In this document: positions 1-10,618 of the stretch, piece after piece
Layout: every line of letters starts with the position of its first letter
How positions within the stretch are numbered: the stretch's first letter is position 1
Assembly (NCBI RefSeq): GCF_003369915.1
Contig: NC_046673.1
Location: forward strand, 11,950,001 to 12,014,000
Origin: Drosophila miranda
Lineage: Eukaryota > Arthropoda > Insecta > Diptera > Drosophilidae
Reading direction: 5' to 3'
Length of the DNA stretch: 64,000 nucleotides
Made by a program: the position numbers and the translations under genes
Notes under the pieces: generated by a model
The model's database searches: none
What the model was told of the DNA's origin: nothing
The model's input: only the letters and a program-made list of their open reading frames with translations

Positions 1-795
1 CTTATCATTCAATAGAGGTCATAACACATTTAAAGAATATTTTGTTAAAAGTCCACCAATCAAAGTACAACTTCCACAGATCTTTTCACTTCAAATACAG
101 CTTTTCCTTCGCTATAAAAGTAAAATAAATCCATTGAAATGCGATGGTTACACAGCCTCGGGCTTCTCACCGAAAGAAGATTACATCGGAGAAGAAGGAA
201 CATCGGCAAACTAGCATAACCTCGACCAAAAATCGACCAATGGTCCAACTTTCGAAGATGTGCAGACGTCAGCGGACTCCTGAATCTCTGTAAAAACTTA
301 TAGGAGTTAAAGCGCCGTACTGAGAAGACCGTGAAGTGCTATATGAAGCTTATATGACTCTATGACGAGACCATGAAGCTTTACGCTGCCAAGATTGATA
401 GGTGCATCATAGCGAGGGCCAATAGGTTAGTTAAAATTTGATCCAAAATCAATCACCAAAGCATCAGAAAACCAGAGAAAATATAATTTCAACCGGAAAG
501 TAAACGAAAATCAGAAACTTACAATACGCCTCTGCAAGTATCGGCGGGCACCTCTAACATCATCTGTTATGTCAACAGCCTGTGGCCAGCCTGCTTCCAG
601 TGGCCTGTTAGGCGCAACAGTATGCTGTTAACGCGGGTTCTGCTGTTAACTGAGGAAGTCGCTTTCTGGTTTTTCTGTTCGCCTGGTAATAAAATATCGA
701 AAAATACCGTTTTGGCATCGTTTCGTCACGGAATTTCCTTTTTCGATGCCGTTGGTGCTTTTAATGTGGGTTTTAACGGAAACGATACTTAATTA
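1..795. other. Beta-type spacer block left of copy 1
   Basis: This is the right part of a beta spacer; the window starts inside it. The same block recurs at 12291-13116, 35301-36126 and 57669-58494. It holds only short open frames, none with a recognisable domain. A 17-20 bp stretch at about 258-280 is present here but missing from the other beta blocks (the text runs from 'gaagatg' straight to 'taaaaactt' elsewhere). No gene is seen. Confidence 0.6.
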
Positions 796-1606
796 TACCC
801 GATACTCAAAATGAGTATTGGGGTATATTAGATTTGTGGTAAAAGTGGATGTGTGTAACGTCCAGAAGGAATCGTTTCCAACCCCATAAAGTATATATAT
901 TCTTTATCAGCATCAATTGCCAACTTAGACGACCTCTAACCTAGAAACATGGACAGATAATTAAACCAAACAATATCCCTCTCCAAATTCTTCGACCTTA
1001 ATAACACGCATTTTCATACCCGATACTCAAAATGAGTATAGGGGTATATGAGATCTGTGGTGAAAGTGGATGTGTGTAACGTCCAGAATGAATCGTTTCC
1101 GACGCCATAAAGTATATATATATATATATATTCTTGATCAGCATCAATAGCTGTCTATCCGACTGTCCGTCCGTCCGTCTGTCCGTCCCTATCAGCGCCT
1201 AGTGCTCAAAGGCTTATAGCCTAGAGAGCTAGAGCAACGATATTTTATATCCGGACTTCTTTGATATGTCACTGTTACAAGAATATTTCAAAACTTCACC
1301 CCGCCAACTTCCGACCCCACCAAAGGCGAAAATCTGTGGAATCCACAATTTCAAAGATACGAGAAAACAGAAAACGCATAACCGTAGAGGCAAACTACAT
1401 CTTTTAGAGTGAAAAATCTGAACAAGATCGTATAATTATTATAGCCAAAATCAAGAAACCAATTTCATTCTCTCTCGCTCTGTCTCTCTCTAATAAACAG
1501 GTTTCATGGCTGGCTTTGCCTATTGCAAAATGTGATTTCAAGGATCTCAGAGACTATAACAGCTAGAGCAACCAAATTTGGTATCCACACTTCTGTTAGA
1601 TCTAAA
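796..1606 (+). mobile_element. Helentron (ISY/DINE-1-like) fragments, two nested 5' ends
   Basis: Two starts of the same element are visible at 796 and 1016. Each opens with a short inverted repeat (cccgatactcaaaatgagta) and is followed by the AGTATATATA, CTTGATCAGCATCAAT and GTCCGTCC-type microsatellite segments. The first copy is cut off after about 220 bp and the second runs to the direct repeat at 1607. Such GTCY-rich elements are typical of DINE-1/ISY helentrons in Drosophila; the family name is from memory. A (TA)n run lies at about 1112-1130. Confidence 0.6.
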
Positions 1607-1676
1607 GTTCAAAAATGTTCAAAAAGGTACATGTGCTCTCAAAAATATTAATTTATTGTTTATATGTTGCAAATCT
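1607..1676. repeat. 70-bp direct repeat at the 3' side of the gene
   Basis: This 70-bp sequence lies just downstream of every gene copy. A full or 55-bp version of it also lies upstream of each complete copy (for copy 1 at 5099-5153; full length for copy 2 at 10550-10619). The 3'-side copies are at 6949-7018, 15220-15289, 19191-19260, 24617-24686, 30634-30703, 36938-37007, 42383-42452, 47722-47791, 53131-53200, 60135-60204 and 62213-62282. The repeat therefore brackets both the gene cassette and the spacer, and it is the natural site for unequal exchange. Confidence 0.85.
1652..1657 (-). terminator. Polyadenylation signal AATAAA of copy 1
   Basis: A canonical AATAAA on the minus strand lies 193 bp past the stop codon, inside the 70-bp direct repeat. 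It is at the same offset in all copies: 6994, 15265, 19236, 24662, 30679, 36983, 42428, 47767, 53176, 60180 and 62258 (first base of each). The true cleavage site is not visible from sequence. Confidence 0.55.
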
Positions 1677-1849
1677 TAGGACTTGAGAGATAGAATTAAA
1701 AATTCATCCGACAACACATTGGAGAAGAGCCCTGATTCGTTTCGTTTAGTTTTTTGTATGTGTTGTTGCATGAAAATGTATTTAAAATTGTGTGAAGATT
1801 GATTACTTCTAGCATTGTATCAGAATTCAGTTTTTTTAAAAGCTCGTCA

Positions 1850-3916
1850 TTAAACTTCGTCATCCAGAACTTGCCGGATTTGAAAATCCTCTAGATTCTC
1901 TTGTGGAATGAGTCGCAGTTTCATATCGTTGGCCAAATGGAGAACCGCATTGAGGGCCACCGATGGGCACAGAGAATCTTTCGTTTCATCACTCAACACA
2001 TCAGGCAACGATCGGTAAACCTCCTGGAAGCTGGCGGTACCCTTGGCGTAGCTTTCTTCCTTTGACAGTGGGAGGGAGGGTATCGATGCCTCATTGACAG
2101 AACTGAGGAATTGTTTCTGGATCAAATAATGGCAGCTGTTCTTGAGATTCTTCATGTCGATCCCCTTGGCACGCTTCGCAAATGGCCCAATCACTTTGCT
2201 GACCTGAAAAATAAGTGATATTTTATATACCCTTAGGAATGGTATATCCCTCAAAGACCCACCTGCCTTGGTGCACCCTTAAATTCGGTGGATATCTCCA
2301 TGATTGTATCCTCACCCTCATGCATGCTTTGGCTTTGATTGGGCATATCCCCACATGAATCCTTATTCATCATGTCCATGGGATCTTCAATGTCCGCTGC
2401 CGACATTCGGTTCATGACAGAATCATCTGTGGTGAAATTTTCATTGTCAAAGAGCTCTCTATCGGCATCACCGTGGTGTAAGCCCCTATCCATATCCACA
2501 TCATTGCCCAGACTCTCAACCAGATCGGCTTTACCAAATCGCTGGCTAACTTGGTAATCCGCTTCATTGTTGGATTTCGTGGGCATCAGCTTTCGGGCAT
2601 CGCATTTCTTTTGATAGTTGACCTTTTGCTGCTTTTTGTTGGCATCAAGAGGCTGGAAGAGGTCCTCTTTGCATTTTCCATAGTGCAACTCCTTCATGCG
2701 TGGCTTGGCGGCAGCGGCAGCGGCAGCGGCAGCGGTTTTGGTTTTCTTTAGGTTGCTAACAGTCACAGCATCCTTTGGGCCAGTCGTCTGGTCCAGAGTG
2801 GTGCGCGGACGGCGGCAATTGGTGATGACCGTCTGCTCTTCGGCGGTGAGCTCCTGCAAATCATTCGATTGTATATCTAAGATAATGGGAGGACCGGCTT
2901 CTATATCCGGCATGGGCTCACACTCGGCATTCATGTCAAAGGCCACGGATAGCTCTGTGCGATTCCCACCAATATCGTGCGCATTATCCAGCCCCTCAGC
3001 ATCGTCATCATATGAAGGGACCGCCTCTGAAATAGATCCCGACTGTGGCTTGGGATTGGGGGTATTGGGATTGGTTATCACATAACCCGTGTGGAGTGGC
3101 CGCAGATTTAGATCATCCGTACGGTTGTACAGTTTGTGCAGCCATTCCGCATTGCACAACTCTTCATCGGGCCACTCCTTGGCGCCAGCACTCAGCGTTT
3201 CGCTATCCATGAGCTCATCCGTCCCCTCGGTGTCATCAAAGAATTTGTAAGTCGGGCGTAGCCGCATCTCAAAGTCCACGCTGGGCAGAATGTTGTGCAT
3301 CATTCGATCGGGGGCATCGAGGGAGCCCACCGTCGAATTGAGCTTTGCAAATATAGGGTCCTGCATGGGCACCATATCCAAACGCGCATTCAACTTTTCC
3401 TTGTTCTTTGCCAACGTTGATAAATTTCTTTTCTGGCGCTTGAGCTTAGGTGCCGCCTGCTGCTGTTGACTGGGAGCCCCATCGCCGCCTTCGCCATCAC
3501 CTGGAGGTCCCTCAGGTAAGCCCGTCAAGGTGCGAGCATTCAAACCCGCCGATATACGACATGCATCGATGTAGATGGAGTCTACACGCAGGCCGTAGAC
3601 CTTGCACAAGACCTGCAGCAAAGAGCCAGCCATCTGTGAAAGTAGAAAAGTAGGTTAGGAGCTCTCCATATTTGTCGGAGGGTTAAAGAGTAAAACGCAC
3701 CCTGAAGCTGCTTAGCTTTTTGTGAGGGCTATCCATTAGATTGGCCAGTGTATCAATCAACGATATATCCCAGGCATTGGCTATGCTCAGCTTATTGCAG
3801 TTGTACAGATCCAAGGAAGAGCGTACCGTCTCGTTCTCCTCAATGGACTCGAGAGTTGAACTCTTGCGCTTGTTTGCAGATCGACGCACTGGACTCTCCG
3901 AGCGTGGCGTCGTCAT
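1850..3916 (-). CDS. barr: Barren/CAP-H-like condensin kleisin, copy 1 (646 aa, mid-deleted form)
   Basis: Three exons: 3701-3916 (72 codons, ATG at 3914-3916), 2263-3633 (457 codons) and 1850-2203 (117 codons plus stop). Introns 3634-3700 and 2204-2262 start GT, end CAG and are phase 0. The family is CAP-H/Barren, the kleisin of condensin I that links the SMC2 and SMC4 heads and drives chromosome compaction. What shows it: the N-terminal helix region around residues 41-61 (NKLSIANAWDISLIDTLANL), the VYGLRVDSIY and KLNSTVGSL blocks early in exon 2, and a C-terminal winged-helix-like end (PFAKRAK, ALNAVLHLAND). Compared with copy 6 this copy keeps the 19-residue insert near residues 121-139 but lacks 46 residues containing the PAHWKFRI motif. 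It has nine alanines in the tract. The predicted length is below the roughly 735 residues I recall for melanogaster Barren. It is a paralogue in an array; whether it is expressed is unknown. Confidence 0.88.
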
Positions 3917-4179
3917 TACAATGCTGGGGTGTGCGTAACAAACAAATTTTCACCGGATTTTTACTAATTTCGTTTGATTGGGCTGCGTTGGTAATCTGCG
4001 AAATCTGGATAACCACACTCACACGCGCAGGGCTGAAAGCGCAATATAAATAAACGAAAATTATAGTTTACAAATGCCACAATACCGGTTTGCACGCTAG
4101 GATGTTCAGGTTCAATGATTTTAACAAATATATGAATATCAAAATTATTTGTACTGTCAAAAAATTGTCAAAATGGCAA

Positions 4180-4193
4180 CGATAGTTTCGATA
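4180..4193. promoter_or_regulatory. Paired CGATA motifs upstream of copy 1
   Basis: Two CGATA sequences nine bases apart lie about 264 bp upstream of the start codon. CGATA clusters are bound by BEAF-32, and the motif overlaps the DREF consensus; both are common at Drosophila housekeeping promoters. The pair is kept in all complete upstream regions, starting at 9590, 16337, 21764, 27133, 33345, 39582, 44950, 50358, 55767 and 61252. Function is inferred from motif only. The rest of 3917-4602 is non-coding upstream sequence with no other clear element. Confidence 0.35.
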
Positions 4194-4602
4194 GCTGTGC
4201 AAGGTGTTGATATTTTTATTACTTTTTTATATCCCTGGTTGCGTGATTAGCGGCAAAAAAGCTAAAATATGGAGAAGAAGAAGAGATAAAACGTATTTGC
4301 GATGTGGTTGATAGGGAAAATAAGAAAATATGAAAAGTGTCCAAGGAAAACAGGCATAGAGAACAAGTCAGCAAAAATGAACTTGTAACCCAAATAGAAC
4401 AAATGAGCAAAAAAGAACAGTTTCGAAGGAACTGGTTTAGCTTAACTCTTTTTTTCAATCACTCATGAGCAACACAACACAATTTCTAATAGATTTCGGG
4501 CTTTTTAATGAATTGCAGTATTTTTCATGGTGGGTTTTTTTAATACAAAAAAATTTTACCAAAGACTATACAATACCAAAATGTTGCATGAGCGACCAAA
4601 AA

Positions 4603-5075
4603 GCTGTTCTATGTTCTACCGCCGGGCAGGACGGAAGCGTCAGAGTGGTCGACCTAAGGACGAGCAGCGGAGACACGTTCAGGAGGCCAATTCACAAGTT
4701 GGCGCTTCTGCCACTGGTTTGAAGCCTTCCAGGCCTTCAACGGGGCCAGTGTAGCGCCATTTGGCGTATAATAATTGTTATTAGGATCGAATTTTATGAA
4801 GTCTATTGTAAGCTAGGCTAGGGCAAAGCGGGAGCGCAATAAAAGTTCGCTCTCTCGCTCTTGGCGAATTCGCCCCGCTTTGCCACCGTAGGTAAGATAG
4901 GCGAAGAAGAAATTGTTTTGAATATATGAAAAAAGTCGAGAAAAATCTATTGAAACGAACGCACGCACTCCTTTTTTTTCGTCGTCGTAAAATACAATAA
5001 TTTGCAGTCACCCAAGTTTTACGGTCTTGTATTTAGAAAAACTATTCTAAATTTTCATAATTATCAAGTATTACA
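4603..5075 (+). mobile_element. BEL/Pao-like retrotransposon remnant: pol 3' end plus LTR
   Basis: The frame ending at 4722 finishes with DGSVRVVDLRTSSG and then RRPIHKLALLPL, which resembles the C-terminal end of BEL/Pao polyproteins. A G-rich stretch (cggggccag) follows, then a putative LTR at 4750-5075 starting TGTAGCGCC and ending ATTACA. The element is 5'-truncated. The open frame extends upstream to 4465, but that part is not recognisable. It faces away from the barren-like gene (divergent). Confidence 0.55.
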
Positions 5076-5152
5076 CAAACGTCTCCGCTGTAGTGGAGAA
5101 AAGGTACATGTGCTCTCAAAAATATTAATTTATTGTTTATATGTTGCAAATC

Positions 5153-6080
5153 TGTAGTGGCCAGTTGTGACTCTAAAACTCCAGAGAACAGCTTGGGAGG
5201 TACGGCCCTCGCGTTTAACATTAACTCTGCTCTTTAAAAAAACAAGATAAGAGATCAATTACAAGAGAGCAGTAGTTAAAGCTTCCATTGAAGAGCTTAA
5301 TGTCTAATTTAGAGAAGCAGCGTGGATCTGTGGGAGTTATGTTTTAAAGCTTTACTAGAAATCATACGATTACTCCGTTAGTCGTGGAAGCGATGTGTAA
5401 GCTTTGCTTAGCATCGTACGATTACTCCGTTATCTAGGGAAGCAAGGTGTAAGCTTTGTCTAAAATCGTACGATTACCCCGTTGGTTGTGGAAGGTAAAG
5501 TTCCGATCGTAAGGGCTAATGCAAGTAATAGAACTTCTGGCTAGATCATTGCTATAGTGAAGCTGTGCGAATTCGGATGTGTCTTTTTATACAAATATAT
5601 ATATCCAAGTGAATTTGAAAACGTTGTGCAATCAAACACGTGCCAAGTAAATTGAAGTTCTGGTGGACTACATTATTCATTTTGGATTAAGAAAAATAAA
5701 AGGTATTTGGACCTTACAATAGTGACACAGCTTTAACAGTCTCGTATCATAGGGCTGGAAATCTTACTACGTTCGACACTGGGAAAGAAAAACCAATTGA
5801 CCCCCTCCAAGAACGAGGTCGTCAAAGTCCATCGATTTCTTAGTAGATCTGGGAAAGACCTCGGATTTCCCAGGAACCAGCATCTACATAAACCAACGAT
5901 AACTACAACCAAATAAACCAAATAAACCGCCGTCCGAAGATATACTAGAGTGAAACCCGAAGTTAGGTGGATGCATACTTGAGCGGAAGTACATTTTGGA
6001 GTAAGACGAGAAGAATGGTTTTCTTGCGAATTCGAAAAAACTAATATGCCGCACTCGTCACCCTTCTCGCTTATGAATTA
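5153..6080 (+). mobile_element. Second LTR-like unit (566 bp) plus leader, spacer 1
   Basis: The LTR-like unit spans 5153-5718, from TGTAGTGG to CCTTACA, with TATA-like (ctttttatacaaat) and AATAAA-like (aaaataaaagg) sequences near its right end that favour plus orientation. Three 52-bp tandem units start at 5361, 5413 and 5465. The 362-bp leader 5719-6080 follows; a clear tRNA primer-binding site is not seen. No gag or pol is present, so this is a 5' end or partial solo remnant. The superfamily is undetermined. Confidence 0.5.
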
Positions 6081-6734
6081 AGCGCGCGGCTAAGGCTTTC
6101 GCATATAGTTCTTCGCAGTGTGTGGAGTGGTTCTCAAACTGTGAAAATAAAACATTATTCTGCGGCGATCCACACTGCCGTTTAATAGTCGTCATGAGAT
6201 TTTCCATTTATTAAAGATTAGGCTACGCACTAACTATTTTTGTATTGTATAGATTTAAAAAGAAAAAAAAAAAAAAACCAATAATGTATATAATTACCCA
6301 TAATTAGAAATTAGCGCAAATGAAAACCACATTTTTTTAAGATCAGCCGTTGAGTCCGTGTTTCATCCGAATTAGAAGTGAAGACCTGTATATTCATAAT
6401 TTTTCTCCCTTCCTCAGAATATGTTCCTACGTCGCCCCTTGAGCTCAACGGACACGCCGGATAATTCGTATAAAGTATGAGTGAGTTACGAACTTCCTTA
6501 AACGGAATTCTCGAGTATTTTCGAAATATAAATGTCTTATAAATCTTCTATTCCGGTATATAAAACAACCATATCCGTGCCATAATTTAAAGCGGATCGG
6601 CTACTAATTTTTCTTTCACGTTTGCCTTCTAGTTATATAATTATCATATTTTTCTCTTCTTTCCAATTTAATTTCTTTTACGCCATATTCTCTACACATA
6701 AGTCCTATATACATATACACATATAACTAGGTAT
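6081..6734. other. Alpha-type spacer block, spacer 1
   Basis: AT-rich non-coding block that replaces the beta block directly after the leader sequence ATGAATTA. This version carries a 39-bp deletion (near 6194) between GTC repeats and a long A run (about 6261-6276); both marks are shared with the alpha blocks of spacers 8 and 9. No gene is recognised. Confidence 0.55.
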
Positions 6735-7018
6735 AACTACATCTTTTAGAGTGAAAAATCTGAACTAGATCGTATAATTATTATAGCCAAAATCAAGAAA
6801 CCAATTTCATTCTCTCTCGCTCTGTCTCTCTCTAACAAACAGGTTTCATGGCTGGCTTTGCCTATTGCAAAATGTGATTTCAAGGATCTCAGAGACTATA
6901 ACAGCTAGAGCAACCAAATTTGGTATCCACACTTCTGTTAGATCTAAAGTTCAAAAATGTTCAAAAAGCTACATGTGCTCTCAAAAATATTAATTTATTG
7001 TTTATATGTTGCAAATCT
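6735..7018 (+). mobile_element. Helentron tail fragment plus 70-bp direct repeat, spacer 1
   Basis: 6735-6945 matches the interior of the ISY/DINE-1-like element seen at 13117-14201 (CGTATAATTATTATAGCC, CTCTCTCGCTCTGTCTCTCT, AACCAAATTTGGTATCCAC). The 70-bp direct repeat follows at 6949-7018 with the polyadenylation signal of copy 2. 7019-7191 is its 3' untranslated region. Confidence 0.55.
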
Positions 7019-7191
7019 TAGGACTTGAGAGATAGAATTAAAAATTCATCCGAGAACACATTGAAGAAGAGCCCTGATTCGTTTCGTTTAGTTTTTTGTA
7101 TGTGTTGTTGCATGAAAATGTATTTAAAATTGTGTGAAGATTGATTACTTCTAGCATTGTATCAGAATTCAGTTTTTTTAAAAGCTCGTCA

Positions 7192-9326
7192 TTAAACTTC
7201 GTCATCCAGAACTTGCCGGATTTGAAAATCCTCTAGATTCTCTTGTGGAATGAGTCGCAGTTTCATATCGTTGGCCAAATGGAGAACCGCATTGAGGGCC
7301 ACCGATGGGCACAGAGAATCTTTCGTTTCGTCACTCAACACATCAGGCAACGATCGGTAAACCTCCTGGAAGCTGGCGGTACCCTTGGCGTAGCTTTCTT
7401 CCTTTGACAGTGGGAGGGAGGGTATCGATGCCTCATTGACAGAACTGAGGAATTGTTTCTGGATCAAATAATGGCAGCTGTTCTTGAGATTCTTCATGTC
7501 GATCCCCTTGGCACGCTTCGCAAATGGCCCAATCACTTTGCTGACCTGAAAAATAAGTGATATTTTATATACCCTTAGGAATGGTATATCCCTCAAAGAC
7601 CCACCTGCCTTGGTGCACCCTTAAATTCGGTGGATATCTCCATGATTGTATCCTCACCCTCATGCATGCTTTGGCTTTGATTGGGCATATCCCCACATGA
7701 ATCCTTATTCATCATGTCCATGGGATCTTCAATGTCCGCTGCCGACATTCGGTTCATGACAGAATCATCTGTGGTGAAATTTTCATTGTCAAAGAGCTCT
7801 CTATCGGCATCACCGTGGTGTAAGCCCCTATCCATATCCACATCATTGCCCAGACTCTCAACCAGATCGGCTTTACCAAATCGCTGGCTAACTTGGTAAT
7901 CCGCTTCATTGTTGGATTTCGTGGGCATCAGCTTTCGGGCATCGCATTTCTTTTGATAGTTGACCTTTTGCTGCTTTTTGTTGGCATCAAGAGGCTGGAA
8001 GAGGTCCTCTTTGCATTTTCCATAGTGCAACTCCTTCATGCGTGGCTTGGCGGCAGCGGCAGCGGCAGCGGTTTTGGTTTTCTTTGGGTTGCCAACAGTC
8101 ACAGCATCCTTTGGGCCAGTCGTCTGGTCCAGAGTGGTGCGCGGACGAGTGATCCTGAATTTCCAATGCGCAGGAGCCGCACAAAGCTGTGAGATCTGAT
8201 CCATGGGTCTGTATGAATTATCCAGCCTAGTGACACCATCCACTGGCCTCAGATCGTCAATGAATTCGGCGGTTTTCTTTAAACGGCGGCAATTGGTGAT
8301 GACCGTCTGCTCTTCGGCGGTGAGCTCCTGCAAATCATTCGATCTAAGATAATGGGAGGACCGGCTTCTATATCCGGCATGGGCTCACACTCGGCATTCA
8401 TGTCAAAGGCCACGGATAGCTCTGTGCGATTCCCACCAATATCGTGCGCATTATCCAGCCCCTCAGCATCGTCATCATATAAAGGGACCGCCTCTGAAAT
8501 AGATCCCGACTGTGGCTTGGGATTGGGGGTATTGGGATTGGTTATCACATAACCCGTGTGGAGTGGCCGCAGATTTAGATCATCCGTACGGTTGTACAGT
8601 TTGTGCAGCCATTCCGCATTGCACAACTCTTCATCGGGCCACTCCTTGGCGCCAGCACTCAGCGTTTCGCTATCCATGAGCTCATCCGTCCCCTCGGTGT
8701 CATCAAAGAATTTGTAAGTCGGGCGTAGCCGCATCTCAAAGTCCACGCTGGGCAGAATGTTGTGCATCATTTGATCGGAGGCATCGAGGGAGCCCACCGT
8801 CGAATTGAGCTTTGCAAATATAGAGTCCTGCATGGGTACCATATCCAAACGCGCATTCAACTTTTCCTTGTTCTTTGCCAACGTTGATAAATTCCTTTCT
8901 TCGCCATCACCTGGAGGTCCCTCAGGTAAGCCCGTCAAGGTGCGAGCATTCAAACCCGCCGATATACGACATGCATCGATGTAGATGGAGTCTACACGCA
9001 GGCCGTAGACCTTGCACAAGACCTGCAGCAAAGAGCCAGCCATCTGTGAAAGTAGAAAAGTAGGTTAAGAGCTCTCCATATTTGTCGGAGGGTTAAAGAG
9101 TAAAACGCACCCTGAAGCTGCTTAGCTTTTTGTGAGGGCTATCCATTAGATTGGCCAGTGTATCAATCAACGATATATCCCAGGCATTGGCTATGCTCAG
9201 CTTATTGCAGTTGTACAGATCCAAGGAAGAGCGTACCGTCTCGTTCTCCTCAATGGACTCGAGAGTTGAACTCTTGCGCTTGTTTGCAGATCGACGCACT
9301 GGACTCTCCGAGGGTGTCGTCGTCAT
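7192..9326 (-). pseudogene. barr: Barren/CAP-H-like copy 2, frameshifted
   Basis: Exons 9111-9326, 7605-9043 and 7192-7545 are present with intact splice sites. A 7-bp deletion (TGTATAT, at 8343/8344) removes part of the stretch that reads ILDIQSND in other copies. The frame then runs into a stop at 8279, so the product would be about 326 residues and lose the mid-region and the SMC4-binding C-terminus. Apart from this it is the form without the 19-residue insert and with the full middle region, and has seven alanines. Its residues DSIFAK and DQMMHN are shared only with copies 9 and 10. The rest of the gene is clean, so the break looks recent. Confidence 0.85.
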
Positions 9327-10012
9327 TACAATGCTGGGGTGTGCGTAACAAACAAATTTTCACCGGATTTTTACTAATTTCGTTTGATTGGGCTGCGTTG
9401 GTAATCTGCGAAATCTGGATAACCACACTCACACGCGCAGGGCTGAATGCGCAATATAAATAAACGAAAATTATAGTTTACAAATGCCACAATACCGGTT
9501 TGCACGCTAGGATGTTCAGGTTCAATGATTTTAACAAATATATGAATATCAAAATTATTTGTACTGTCAAAAAATTGTCAAAATGGCAACGATAGTTTCG
9601 ATAGCTGTGCAAGGTGTTGATATTTTTATTACTTTTTTATATCCCTGGTTGCGTGATTAGCGGCAAAAAAGCTAAAATATGGAGAAGAAGAAGAGATAAA
9701 ACGTATTTGCGATGTGGTTGATAGGGAAAATAAGAAAATATGAAAAGTGTCCAAGGAAAACAGGCATAGAGAACAAGTCAGCAAAAATGAACTTGTAACC
9801 CAAATAGAACAAATGAGCAAAAAAGAACAGTTTCGAAGGAACTGGTTTAGCTTAACTCTTTTTTTCACTCACTCATGAGCAACACAACACAATTTCTAAT
9901 AGATTTCGGTCTTTTTAATGAATTGCAGTATTTTTCATGGTGGGTTTTTTTAATACAAAAAAATTTTACCAAAGACTATACAATACCAAAATGTTGCATG
10001 AGCGACCAAAAA

Positions 10013-10487
10013 GCTGTTCTATGTTCTACCGCCGGGCAGGACGGAAGCGTCAGAGTGGTCGACCTAAGGACGAGCAGCGGAGACACGTTCAGGAGGCCAA
10101 TTCACAAGTTGGCGCTTCTGCCACTGGTTTGAAGCCTTCCAGGCCTTCAACGGGGCCAGTGTAGCGCCATTTGGCGTATAATAATTGTTATTAGGATCGA
10201 ATTTTATGAAGTCTATTGTAAGTTAGGCTAGGGCAAAGCGGGAGCGCAATAAAAGTTCGCTCTCTCGCTCTTGGCGAATTCGCCCCGCTTTGCCACCGTA
10301 GGTAAGATAGGCGAAGAAGAAATTGTTTTGAATATATGAAAAAAGTCGAGAAAAATCTCTTGAAACGAACGCACGCACTCCTTTTTTTTCGTCGTCGTAA
10401 AATACAATAATTTGCAGTCACCCAAGTTTTACGGTCTCTTTTATTTAGAAAAACTATTCTAAATTTTCATAATTATCAAGTATTACA
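10013..10487 (+). mobile_element. BEL/Pao-like remnant, spacer 2 (LTR 10160-10487)
   Basis: Same remnant as at 4603-5075, at the same distance from the start codon of its gene. It is followed by the long version of the junction (tgtagtgggttgaagata) and a full 70-bp direct repeat at 10550-10619. 9327-10012 is the non-coding upstream region of copy 2. Confidence 0.55.
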
Positions 10488-10618
10488 CAAACGTCTCCGC
10501 TGTAGTGGGTTGAAGATATATGTAGTTCCATGTAGAACAAACAAAAAAGGTTCAAAAATGTTCAAAAAGGTACATGTGCTCTCAAAAATATTAATTTATT
10601 GTTTATATGTTGCAAATC

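Noticed and set aside
2696..3085. Plus-strand open frame of 129 residues opposite exon 2, with its GSGSGS-type sister frame
   Set aside because: It is the antisense shadow of exon 2; the low-complexity runs come from the alanine codons read in other frames, and its length changes with exon 2 indels.
5719..5740. Standard tRNA primer-binding site after the second LTR-like unit
   Set aside because: No TGG-starting sequence complementary to a common tRNA 3' end is found directly after CCTTACA; the nearest TGGTGGACT lies inside the unit. The element class is left open.
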